Origin: Ascidia mentula
Lineage: Eukaryota; Chordata; Ascidiacea; Phlebobranchia; Ascidiidae
Length of the DNA stretch: 64,000 nucleotides
Assembly (NCBI GenBank): GCA_947561715.1
Contig: OX387204.1
Location: forward strand, 1,865,001 to 1,929,000
Direction of reading: 5' to 3'
A program made the position numbers and the translations under genes. This document shows, in pieces, positions 43,207 through 55,300 of the stretch. Position 1 is the first letter of the stretch, and every line of letters begins with the position of its first letter. Below the pieces are notes generated by a model that did no database searches, was not told where the DNA came from, and saw only the letters and a program-made list of their open reading frames with translations.

Positions 43207-45905
43207 CGGCCTATTTTCAACCAGGGCATTGCGTATATTTTTGCAATATTAATTCGCGTTTTTTGAATATTGTCGGGCTTCTTTTTGTCGGAAGTCGGAA
43301 GTCTTGTCATGTTGCAATCTTAAAAAATACAATATCCAACGAAAAATTATGTGTTTTAATCTGACAAGAGGGGTTTAAAATTGGTTAATTGCAAGAACAA
43401 GGTTTTGTTGTCACAATTGTTCGACCTTCAAATGACAATACCCTTCACAGCATTTTTGCGAACTGGATTACATACAACCCCTCAACCGGGCTTTACACTG
43501 CTGGCGTACATATATTATCGGTAGACAACCCGCTTCAAAGCGCCAGAAATGTAATTATCGAGGTGATCTTATAGAAAATGCACATGCGGTCGCAAGCACG
43601 GCTCTTGGGAATGGTCATACAGTTCACGAACTTGGAAGTTTCCAATGCCCAAGGAAGCAAATTAGCTTTATTGCAACTTAAATAAGTTTGCCTAGAAGTA
43701 AGATGAAAGACTGAAAGCAATAAGATTAAATTCCGCTTGGTGGTGCTAATTGCGTATTACTTAAGGATGAAATACTGCAGGCGCACAGGGGTTTTTCATG
43801 TGGTAATCCCGTTCACTCATTGACTTTGTTCATGTCGAACAAAATGTATTTTCTTCTTTAAACCATATTAGTTTTTACAAATTGTGTGATAAAATTCTAG
43901 GACAATATGCTTTGGAACGCTTTAAACACCACACTTTTAAGTTTAACCGTACACAGAATACACACACAATTTATATTTAAACATGTATTTGAAGGTAGTT
44001 CGAATTTTACATGGGTACAATTTATCTCAGGACAAAATCTTGCCTCTGTGCATTTTCGGGTGACTCTAAAAAGCATAGTGCAAAAAATAGACTCTGAAAA
44101 GAACTTTATTATTTATTGAAATCATCTTTCACATTCGAAGAATGACAAAAAAATCGAATTTTCGGAAACGTTAACACCCATTTCTATTCTAGCTATTTGC
44201 GGAAAGAGCCTAAAATGGGGTACATGCTAAAATAAATCCTATAATTACGTTCTGTAAGCCACCAGTGCATGTTTTGTAAGTGGACGCGTCAAAAAATACC
44301 GCTTAAAATAAATCCAAAAGGATATTTCCGGAGCTGAAAAATACCTGGACAGCCTGTTGTCAAATGGCCGCTGTTGTTCTGTTGGACAACCAAGCACGTA
44401 TTATGTAGGATTTTCCCGTTACGCCGTCTTCTCACCGGTGCACTTAAACCAACGTTGTTGGTTTTGCGCCTCGGTCGCGCAACGCCGCCGACACGCGCGA
44501 TGTCGTGTTCTTTTTCTCTTCTTGTCTGGTTAATGCCTCGGTACGTTATCGCGCGTGTGTTCTTGCGTGAGCGTGGCGCGCCCGTGCGTTAGCGTGGCGC
44601 CTCATTTTGGCACGTCATAGACCAGCGCGGAGTTCCGCAATTCAACGTCGAGAGAGGCGTAGATGTCTGAATCTGAACGCTGGCGATATGTTTTGTTTTT
44701 TTCTGCTGGTTGTACATTTGCAAGCGCGCGGGGTGCGTGTGCCAGAAGTGGTAACACAGCAGCAGTGCAGCGTTTAACTCAATTAGCAGATGCTGGGTGC
44801 TTCGGCGACAAGGGATTTATCTTGTCTTTGCTAAGGAAAGTTCAGTAATCCTGCTCTGACGTCAATCGTTATGATGTGCTGTGTCTATGTTTCATGTGCT
44901 TGAGCCTGTTGTCACTTTGAAGCTTATCGTTAAATACAGTGACAGAAGCTTTAGCTAGTGCCACTGTCGGGTATGCCACGAGCGTGTGTTTACAGCGTGT
45001 AAAGGTAAACTTACGTAGCGTAACCAGCAAAACAGGTCCGTCCCGCAGTGGAATTCCTTCGGACGTGGACGGCCGCTGACTATTGCGAGTCAACGTAAAG
45101 CGTTTAGAATAGGAGAGCATTTCAAGTGATATCATTAACCTGCGATGCTCGTGGGCGCCGCGGCCAAACTGTTTGATTCACCGTTATTAATATTGCATGC
45201 AACCTATATTTGTAACTGTCGCGTTGATTAGTTTGAAGTATCTTTAACGTCAATCGGTATGTTTGCATTTTTTATATCGTTAGGCCTGCAAATGAAACGG
45301 TTTTGGTCCCTCTGCAATAAGGTTTGGTTTTATTGAAGTGACGTCAATTAAACGAAATGGTTTACAACAAAAAAATGTGAAGCCTATATTTCGACCTTAC
45401 AGCTTGTACTCCAAACCAGCATTGTTGTAGACATGACTCAGATCAGCTTTTATTTATTTTGTGGGTTTGTCCAATGTTGACTGACAGAATGTGTGTGCTG
45501 GATTTCTCAAGACCGGGTTACCACTTCTTTTCCAACACATTTATATGATTTAATTCAGTTTCAAATGAGATAATAATAAGTCATTTTATACCACAACACA
45601 GGCATTTGTATCACCATTAAAACTTATCTTGTGCCTACTACTTTTTTCTTTTAAGAAAGTTTTAATACTTGTATGCTGTTTTGAATAATGCTGCATGTAC
45701 ATCATAAAACTTTAAATTTCATTATTGCTTATAGGTCTTGGATATTTAGGTGAATTTTCTGTGTACTTCAGTTTAATGAACAGCTGCAAATTTCCATGCT
45801 CTGTTGTAAAATAAGATAGCAAATCATTTTTGATAAAAGTCATCAATACCTGTTGCACTAGTTGCAAGAATACATGGGATAATCTGAAGAATCGTCTCAG
45901 AAAAA
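43207..45905. other. Intergenic region, CpG-rich block at 44.4-44.7 kb
   Basis: No confident gene. 44.40-44.65 kb is dense in CpG (repeated GCGCG, CGCCG) and may be a promoter. A minus-strand frame at 45119-44998 (MLSYSKRF..) ends in a GTAAGT donor and could be a first exon of a leftward gene, but no downstream exon was found. Confidence 0.4.
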
Positions 45906-46129
45906 ATGGAAAACGCTTCTTCTTCACCTTCAACCAATATCGTCGCCACAGCAATGTCCAAAGCTAATGTTATTTCGCCAGGTAATAAATGCATCTAAAA
46001 ATTCCTGTAAATTTTTTTGACAATTTTTTGTTCATCAGCAGACTCCCCGCAAGTTGTTCCCAAGTCTCATGTGCAAGATATTGGCCAACAGATTTCGCAA
46101 CGAACTTCTGAATCACCACGACCAAGAAG
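45906..46129 (+). CDS. Two 5' coding exons, probably of GMEB (isoform start)
   Basis: Exon 45906-45981 starts with ATG (MENASSSPSTNIVATAMSKA) and ends G|GTAATA. Exon 46042-46129 follows ATCAGCAG (a NAGNAG acceptor: 46038 or 46041, both in frame) and ends AG|GTAAAA. The product is serine/proline-rich and without a known domain. The exon ends in phase 2, and splicing to the acceptor ending 49312, before the GMEB start, gives an open frame (..PRPRS-ANMPNSDQ..). Another phase-compatible exon exists at 46643-46687. So these may be GMEB 5' exons or a separate gene. Confidence 0.45.
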
Positions 46130-49100
46130 GTAAAATTGTTGATGATGCACCATAGCTAATGTCTTTAATTATTGATTTCGGTTGTGATGGTGATGGTAAT
46201 CTTAAAAGAACTTGGGCTGCTTTTCCCCCTTACTGGTATGCAAACTCACATCAATAGAAACCATAATTTCATTAATTTTTAAGTGGTTGCAAAATGGAGC
46301 ATATTTCTAATTGTTTTATCTTGTGAAGATTTGAATGGTGGTTGAACAGGATTTATCTGTTTATTTTTATTATTTGAGTATTTTTGATTTTGGTGCTTAA
46401 GTACCTTTCCAGGTGGTCCAATATGCCTGTGGTCCAATATGCAACTTTTAAGTATGCCTGTCTAGTTTGATATATAGTGTTGAACCATTGATATGTTTTC
46501 GTAACTGCATATCGAAAATGTGAGAATTAAACATAATGTGTGATATCCATTGCTCAAAAGAACCCTTAAAATATGTTTGTTGTTGGTGTAAATTGTATTT
46601 GTTTTATTGCATTGTTGCGTTCTCTGTTATTTGATGCTCCAGTCAGGTCACCAAGCTATCAACTTGCATTTGGAATTCAGTTAGACAGGTCAATCTCCAC
46701 ATGTATTTTTGCTACAGATGCGATTTTATTGATCTCAAAACATTTTTTCAGTAAGCAAAATTTGCGAGTTCCCATGGGATTGTCGTTGTTTCATGCCATT
46801 CCTAAACTGTATAGGGCAAAATGTATCCATCGGATAAAACAGGACTTTTCTCTTCCACAAAGCCGGGAATTGGCCTTTTCTTGTATGTGCGTTCCCACTA
46901 ACTTGGCATTTTCACTTCATAACTCTGGCGCTCGGCCACGCATATCTTCGTCTCCAGCCCGCGTTCAAGTTCGCTCCTCCCGTTATGCGTCACATTGCCT
47001 TGCGAAGCGGGGAAACCTTTTCTGGCATTTCCTGCGCGCATTTCAGGCCTTCCATGAAATATCGTACTGACGTTTGTCGGTATTGGCAGAACAGCTGAAT
47101 GTGGCTCCGCGCTTTGTTCGAAAGCTTAAAACGTGGAATGGTATAGGGTCATGTATGGTCTCTGCCGCAGCCTTCTGGCCCTGGGCGTTCGCGGAAAATG
47201 TATTTTTAAACTTTTCCGCGGTTTGTACCAAGGTCGACGCTTGAACAAAGCGGCGGTATTCCTCAAAACACTAAATGGCAACCAGCAAATTCATTACTTA
47301 CAAAGCGTTAAAATAGAGGTCTTTCACGGCACGCGAAACCCAACATAAATATTGCTACTGGACCGAAGAAAATTCCGCTTCGTAACGCTCGTCTACCTTT
47401 CCCGCTTATTATAAACCTTGAGCACAGAGCAAATTGGCCCATCTGACGATTTTGTGTCCAAATAGTGAAACAGTTTTTTGATTGGGGTGCTTCCGTCGCA
47501 ACGTTGATGAGCCCGAATCCACTTGACGCGCGCGCGCACGTCGCAAAAACGTTTGTTGACGTCAGAACTAACGCAACTGCTGGAGGGTTTCGATTGTCAA
47601 GCGTTTCTCTGTGGCCTTCCAGTAGCACACTAGAGGCCTTTGTTACACCGCAGACTGAAGTTCGAGCCCCCAGAAGTTGCTGGCTGCGTCTTTAACCAAC
47701 GATCAATACAACACCGGGACTTTTGACGTCACGGCAGCGGATTCCACGAGCCTTATTCGGCCAAGTAAACTGTAGGAACGTCAATCGTGCCACAGCGGGT
47801 CCCGGGGGCCCGGTGGAACCCGTACATTATTGATGGGATGGGTCGCAATACCGCTTCACATCGGCGTGCCATGAGTCTTGCTAAAAGCGTACGGAGCGAG
47901 TTAAAATGGCAAGAGAAGGTTCGGAGGCGCGTTGGTGGGAGGCGTCACGCATGACCGAGGGCCATACACTGAACAAGACCGTCATTCACTGTGTGTTCCA
48001 ACGCTCCGCCTTGCCCTAAACGTAAATAGCACCACCGTAAATTTCTCGAGGACAAAATGCCTCGCGCCCCAACGGCTGTTGTTGGTTCTGCCTAACGACA
48101 TAAAGTCAAGACGACAAAAGCCTCAGTGGCGTAATAATAGTGGATGCGCCGCGCGCTACACACACGCACGCTCGCATTCGCGCAGCGACTCAAGGAAACA
48201 CTCGAGAATGAGCATATGTGTGCGTGACTTCGATGTCTTTTGTGACGTGCTCACGAGGGGGAGGGGAGCGCGGGCAATTATTTTTACGTTCTTCGCCTCC
48301 GGCCGAGGCACCGCTATGCGGACAAGCGCGCGTTGGTCTTTTGTTTTGTGATTGTGACGCGTTGGAGTGAGGCGCCCACGCATGCGTCATAATAAAAGAT
48401 TTAAGCGAACGCGCGCTGCGCTGCTACGAGCGAGTGGTTTTTTTGGGTCCACCAGCTTCGCTTAGTTTTTAAGTTTTTGCAGTAGTTTGATTTCAATGTT
48501 ATCAATGCTTCTGCGTCAAATAGTTGGTGTTTTTATCAATACATAAATATAAACTGTTGGGAAGAAGTCCTTCCGCGTAGGGGGCATGGCACACCACTGA
48601 AACAACTGAAAAGGCCCTCGCCAAGCATACAAAACAAGACCGTGGTCGCCGAACCATCGTCAGCAGATGTTTCTACCTTGTAACTCGTCCTAATTGACAA
48701 CTGAGACTTCGGCCCGCGTACTACGGGGCACCACTTTGCGTCAATACTTGTTAGATGACCGTCGTTAAGTTTTATTAGATTAGAGTGTTACGTGGCAAGC
48801 TCCCTACTGACCGTCAAACCCTACATCTACGTTAACAACGACGTCACGGATACCCGTTATAAATGCATCGCCAAACTGTGGAGAGGTTTAAAGTCTCCGT
48901 ATTGCGGGAAAAGTGCACTTGTAATTGTTTAGAAAACTCAGCGCGCACGTGCAGGCGTAAATAAAATATCAGGCCGGGGAATTTAAGCGGCAGCTTCATT
49001 TTCTGTGCTGTGGTTTACCAACGCAGCAAAACGCCTCATAAGGTTTTCGTTTGATTTTTGAAGAGATTTAAACAAATTTGAATGTTTTTGTGAGAAACCG

Positions 49101-49312
49101 GCCGTTTCGTTGTCGTTAGCACAATCTTTAAAATTGGAATTGTCAGGAAGTTTTGAAGGTGTGGCATGTTTAATTGTTTGCGTGGTTGACGTACCTTCCA
49201 CAAACTAAATAGAATTGTTGAATAATAGCGCGCCAAGCATTTTCTTCGAATTTGCCTTTAGTTATTTTGCAAACTCGGCCAAACTCCTTGTTGACTTTCT
49301 ATTGTTACCTCA
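46130..49312. other. Intron or promoter region upstream of GMEB
   Basis: If the 45.9-kb exons belong to GMEB this is its first large intron; otherwise it holds the GMEB promoter. 47.5-48.5 kb is CpG-rich with GCGCGC words, followed by an AATAAAAG at about 48.39 kb. Open frames here look like chance products of GC-rich sequence. Confidence 0.35.
48983..49207 (-). CDS. Possible terminal exon of a small unknown protein
   Basis: After a minus-strand acceptor (TTCTATTTAG) the frame is open for about 74 codons: FVEGTSTTQTIKHATPSKL.., then SNLFKSLQKSNENLMRRFA and NHSTENEAAA before a TAA. The second half is a plausible amphipathic helix. No upstream exon with a start codon was found, and it runs against the GMEB 5' region. 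Not assigned to a family. Confidence 0.25.
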
Positions 49313-49322
49313 CAGTGCAAAC

Positions 49323-52300
49323 ATGCCAAACTCTGACCAGATGGAAGTCGGTGATTCCCCGACACCGCCACCGACCCGTTCCCTCATCAAACAGGCTTCG
49401 CAGGTGAGGTTTTGTTATTGTGCATTCTGTAAAACATCTGCACTTCGATGCACAATGCACATGGCGGCCATTTTCGATTTCTTATTTTAACAAAAGGATG
49501 TTTTTTTTACTTTTTTTTATTTTTTTATTACTGCAACAACTACAACTTTTTTACAAAATTTTTACAAAAGGATTGCGATTCTCCCGCCCCGCGTCCCATG
49601 GAAACGGCGCCACCACCTGGCAATTTCAAGACTGAGGATCACGAGAAAACCAGGGTTCTACTCAACGAACCCAGGTATGTTTGATACTGTTTGAGGTTTA
49701 ACGATTTGCGATCGAAACAAAAACGAAATACTCGGATTTTGTTTCACGCTTTTTTACTCAAATTATGATAAACAATCCTTGGGGCCGCTAGATACCCCCA
49801 GGGCGTGTTCCCACGATTTTTTAATGCAATCACAAACAGTCATAATCAAATAGTGATTTTAAATAATTGTTTTTGTGCAAATATGTAATCCAAAATTTAA
49901 AAATTGAACGATAACCCAATGTTTTGTTAATTAAATTGCCAAACAATTCGCCGATAACGAGGGTCTTCAAAAACGCTACCTCATCAACATGTGGACGATA
50001 AACTGTTATATCGGGTTTCACTTTTTACCCTCTTGTAGGAACGACGGCAAAGAGCCCCATCTGGTGACGATAACTCCTCCAACTACACTCCACCAACAAG
50101 TGAATGGAGACACGCGACCCCAGGGCTTATACATGTACAACCACGAACGGTCAGTACTGATTTTTGATGTCATTGTTTGCCTTTAACTGCTTATATATCA
50201 GTTAAAATAACGTTGAAATAAATTGCACAATTTTTAGACGGTTAATGTTTTTAATAACAGGGCGTTGTGTTGTTTATTAACGTCGTTGTTGAGCACAAAG
50301 TCTGAATGTATTATTTTGTTGTAAAAGTACAACCGTTGTAATCAACCATTGATGTGGATTACATAACATTTTCGAGTGCCAGGAGTAAAATTTAAAAATA
50401 AATCTGTGCAAGAAAAAACTTAAACGCCGTAGGGTTTATGTGCTTAATACATACAAAGTATGCATCTTATACGAAGTAAGGACTTATACCAAAATTGTGT
50501 AATTTGCATATATATTGGCTTTCGTGGTATGTGGTATGTTCGAACTGGTGTGACCGCCCTGCAAGCCTATTTGCATCACCTTTGCCAGTGCGACCAGATG
50601 TAAAAATCCCGCTGGTTAATTTGTCAACATAAAATTTCCGATCCACTGACCCCGCGCTAATTCATATGCAAAACTGAGCGCAACGTTTGGGCAACAAGCC
50701 AAGTTAAAAAAAAACGGGACGTTGGTTTCCCCTTCTACGTTTTTCGTTGGAAAAGTTTTGTCACCATTATAGTAACGGATTTGACAGGACGCAGCAGCGT
50801 TGCAGTTTTTTTTCAGTCTCGCCCATTGTCTTAAATTTTCCATGGTCTTGTCAGCAATAAATGTGTAGTCTCTGTGTTTACGGCTTCGTGGTTGTGTACA
50901 AGTTGTTTTTGATAGGTCAATTTTTACCGTCAAAATGTCGAAGTCGAACCTTGAACCGCCTCACATTCTGCAGATCGCTAAATCCTTGCCTTTTCGACCT
51001 AAATTTAGCCGCGTCACCTTTAAACCTGTGCGGTTGTGAAAATATCACGGAAAACCGCTTGCGCCAGGCGTGCGGGTCCATCTCGACTTGCCGTTTCAAC
51101 TGCTCCCTACCATAAGACATTTAGCGGTCCAAAGTCAAATACCACGCGCAGCGCGAGGCAAGCTCGCTAAGAGTTTTAACCTTTTCCGAGATTATATTCC
51201 TGCGTCAGTGCGCGTCAATCCGTTGTCGTTGGCAACCAAGTCGCCTTTGCAGGTCGGGGGGGCATCCGGTTTTACTCGCGTGTGTTGAATAATTAAACGA
51301 TGTCCATAGTCCGGATCGGTACGGCTCACTTTGCCACAGACTTCACCGCTCCGGATATTGTGGCGTGGCCAGCGACTAAAATACACGCAATAAGTCGCCT
51401 TGTATGTTAAACGTACATTTGTACATGGTGAATACGTCTATGTTGCTGCGTCACGCCACAAAGCTGTCTTGTGACATCATCTGAGGGCTGTGTTACGTGC
51501 AATTTGTTCTGGGCATTTCCGGTATTACACTTTCCGCATTCTAGCTCCGGTTTTATGCCAGTGCTTTATTGCGGCGCATGATGATGCAGATCATGTTATT
51601 TGGCCGGCGTCGGGCAAATGTCCTTTCGCGCACCCAGTAAAAAAAACGCGCCAAAATTTTCGAGATGTTGTTTCAAGGTAACCTTTTCGCTGCAATAAAT
51701 GTCAAGTCCTTATTTACCTGGGAGGGTAGATACCTCTTTGGGGAAGCACGCCCTCGGAGTGTGGTTTGGAGGAATAAGAACCGAGCCTTCTCCACAGCCC
51801 CATATAGTGTTTACGGTCTGCAGACTGTGCAGAAGTGCAGCAAATGCGAAATTTACTGTTCAAATTTAGGACTGTATTCTGATAGCCACATGTGTTTAAC
51901 CTCCACATGTGTTTAAAATTTCGTTACACGAAAACAACATCATTATCATCTGACGCCTTTTTCGCAAACCTCGTCGTCTTTGCCGCCGTGGGCGTTTTTA
52001 ACTTTTGCGGCCAGTGTGCGGAAAAAAACTATTCCCGTGTTCATCCTGTTGTTGATGCCATCACCCGCTGTTGGAAATTCCTGGAAACGAGCGCCCGAAC
52101 CCTTGCGTTTCTGTTGCGTTCACCTTCAACGCTACACAGGGCATGAAGGTAGCCTGATATTTGTCCGAAACAGTGCATATGTTTCTCCAAATCTCGGGTA
52201 ACACTTTTCAGGGCACTTGTGTGGGGTAAATATACCCCATATGAAAAACTTCCCCCTAAAAAACTGGCTGTCGGGCTGGCCGACCTCAAACACCATAGAA

Positions 52301-55300
52301 TTACTTCAGTCATTGTTATGATCAAAACGCAAGAGCCACCAAAAATCCGATTGAGGTTGGAATAACCATCAGTGCCAACGAATTATGCACTGACGTAATC
52401 GTATGATTATATGGAAGTAATATACATCGTGACGTAATGCCCTTTATCTTCTACTCAGAGTCGACCAGCCGATGATTCCAGCCTCTCACATGCATTTGCT
52501 GCCGAAAGACTACAAGACTGACGCGCACACGGAATTGGAAAAGTAAGATATTCTACATACATACACGCACTCCCTCCTCTCTTAACCCCAAGCCTCCCGG
52601 CCGGTTTTGCTCTATTTGCTCCCTCGAGTTTGACGTAACGCATCACGTGTTTAAATAAAGCGCTGACGGTTCGAACAAAGGCGTAAATACCCTCCGATGT
52701 GTGGGTATTTTGAGAGGATGTCATAGAATACATATACTTCAAACGTGAAGATTCCTGTAAGCATGTCGTCAGTTAGTGCGATACTGATGGCCACTGTTTC
52801 GACCTTACTAGTGCAGCTTGTTGTAACTATAGGACGATCTCGCCGGTCAAACGGCCAGGTAAAGATTTCCACCAACCAGAGAAAATCTAATTGGCTCCAT
52901 GCTTGTTTATATGTATTTTGTTTTTTCTTGTGTGCAAAATTTTGTTTGTTGCTTCTTCCCCCCTCAAACAGTGACTGCAAAACCGCAGTGACGTCCCAAC
53001 CTCCAATGGTCGGATGAGAGGTACCGGTTAATCCGAAACGGGCACGTTTTTCCCGGACGCCCATAATTTAGCGACATGGTACCCGGAATGCGTTCGCTTC
53101 ACGTCGTCTATATTTGAACACGCCTATGCACGATTTCTTGTCGCTGCCACGACTAGCTTGTCCCTATGTTGAGTTGAAAGCCATGTTATGGCTGATCGGG
53201 TAACAGGGATTGGTGTGCAGTGTTGCGGTCAACCGTCGTGACCGTTTTGTCGGAATGAAGTGTCATTGCTTTGCAAACCACGGTACATTCTTCACTTAAG
53301 ACGCCTTGTGTAATTTTGCATTTCAGTTAGGGTCCTCGTTAAAAGCCATATTGTGATAAATAGTTCATCAAATATATGAAGCTGTTTATAGCTTTGAAAT
53401 ATTGAAGATAGAGTTACGTTTATATCGAAGATATGCGTTCTGCTTCAACTTCAGTCTTGTATTTTCAATGTGTAATTTCACAAGACAAGCTCTTGCAAAA
53501 TTTGTTTGTGAAACTGCATCATTTTTTCTATTGTGTATCGAAACTGTCTCATTTTCTCAGACTGCTTGTTGGTGATGGCGGAAAAACGCTCTGCTGATTG
53601 TGAAATATTGCACACCCACGCTTCATGTTGGGGCTTTTCACGATTTTGTCGGTGGGGGACGAGGTCACGATTCGTCCCCCAAACCCTGTGGGGGACGGGG
53701 TGGTTGAGTGTGGGCGAACTCCTTCGCGAAATTGGCGTACTTGCGTCAAACAACGCAAACCGCAGGCGGTTTAGGGATTTTCTTTTCAAAGCACAGATTC
53801 CGGGCAGTGCATGCGTTGCAGAAGCAAGATTTTTTTGGTTGCGCGTTTAAGCTTTTTTTCGACCATACAACGAAAATAACAATTGTTTCACATCAGAAAA
53901 AAACAAATAATCGTCCCTTTTACGACGTTGCCAACAAGAGATTAACGTATTACAGGCTCCGTTGTTGCTTTTGTATAAATAACGTGCTCCTATCCTTTCT
54001 AACCCAAGCACCGACATAAGAACGAACACAAACACCAGTCGACAACCGCTCTCGTTCGAACACGAAAAATGTTTGCGAAACCCTGCGCATATTTGACGAA
54101 ACGGAGAAAGCGTAACGCCGCTGAGTCACTTGTGTTTCTTCCGCCACGTAAACGCTTGCGCAAAACAAATGAGGAGTGAGTTTTGATTCCAGCTATTGAA
54201 ACGCACAAGTAGCATGACAGGAGCGAAGATAACGTGGGCGTCGTGTCTCGTGCATCGCCCACGCTTAAATGGAAGATACATGTCATTGCAAGCAGCAAGA
54301 AGAAAAACCCATACTTGCGCCCAAAACACCCGTTGAAAATGAAGCCTGCTGATTCGGTTTCTGCTTCGCGACGTTTTTGACTAACGTCATTAGAAATCCT
54401 TTTCGCTGGAAGGGTTCAATTTAATACTGCCAAAAGTACTGTGTGACTGTTGTGAACATATGCTCGGGGCATAGCATGATACATGTCATAAATACGAAAT
54501 TTTGATGTAATTATGTGTTTTGAGCAAACCAAAAGCGTCATCTCCACGTCACGTGTCAAAAGCGTTGCACCACAAAGCGCAATTCGATGCCAATTTTTAA
54601 AAAAGAGTTTCACAGTCGCATTTCGCCCGTTGCCGTGTGCCGCGCGTTTGTCTTGGCGTGTTTGAGATGACACGTCACACCCCAGCATGGTTTCCTGTGT
54701 TACCCTATTGTTTGCTCTCGGTCGCGGGGAATTCCGCACGCGCATTGTGCGAGTTCAAAGTCTTAATCACTTTTATATGTGGTTCGAAGAGACAGGGTCG
54801 CCCCGTAAATCGAGTGTGTGTTTTCGAGCATAAGCGACACGCGCGCGCACATTAGGTGCAATAGCGCTTCGCGCGGCCGGTCTATACTCAAGGCAGCGAC
54901 CTTAATCTTCGCTGTGAAGATCATTCTTCCAAAAACAAACCACCACCGCCCGTTTTTTAAACAAATATTGCCTTGCAAGCTTTTCTTCTCACCCCAGAGC
55001 TCACGACCCGCTCCCCAGCCTCGAAATTGGACGCTTCATAATCTGTAAATTAATAATTCATGGAGGCAACTTTGAGTCTTGCGGGAGTAGGAAATGGCTG
55101 ATGTTAGAACTGTTGGGTTTTTTTCGTACGTGCGGCTTAACTAATCCTCTCACGTCGAAATTAAACTCCAGTTACAGTCGATTTTCCCTACAAGATTTTA
55201 TCATTTTGAGTTAAGTTTTGTCATTTTGGGTGCACGTTACGTCATGACGTTATAACTGCAGTTAAAACAGGATAATATTACTTTGTAACCGCCGCCTGTA

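Noticed and set aside
45000..45119. Minus-strand first exon MLSYSKRF.. with GTAAGT donor
   Set aside because: One open frame and one donor are not enough; no downstream exon or homolog recognised.
46573..47070. 165-codon open frame on the plus strand
   Set aside because: Composition looks random, no splice context or recognised motif; it crosses a GC-rich stretch that opens frames on both strands.
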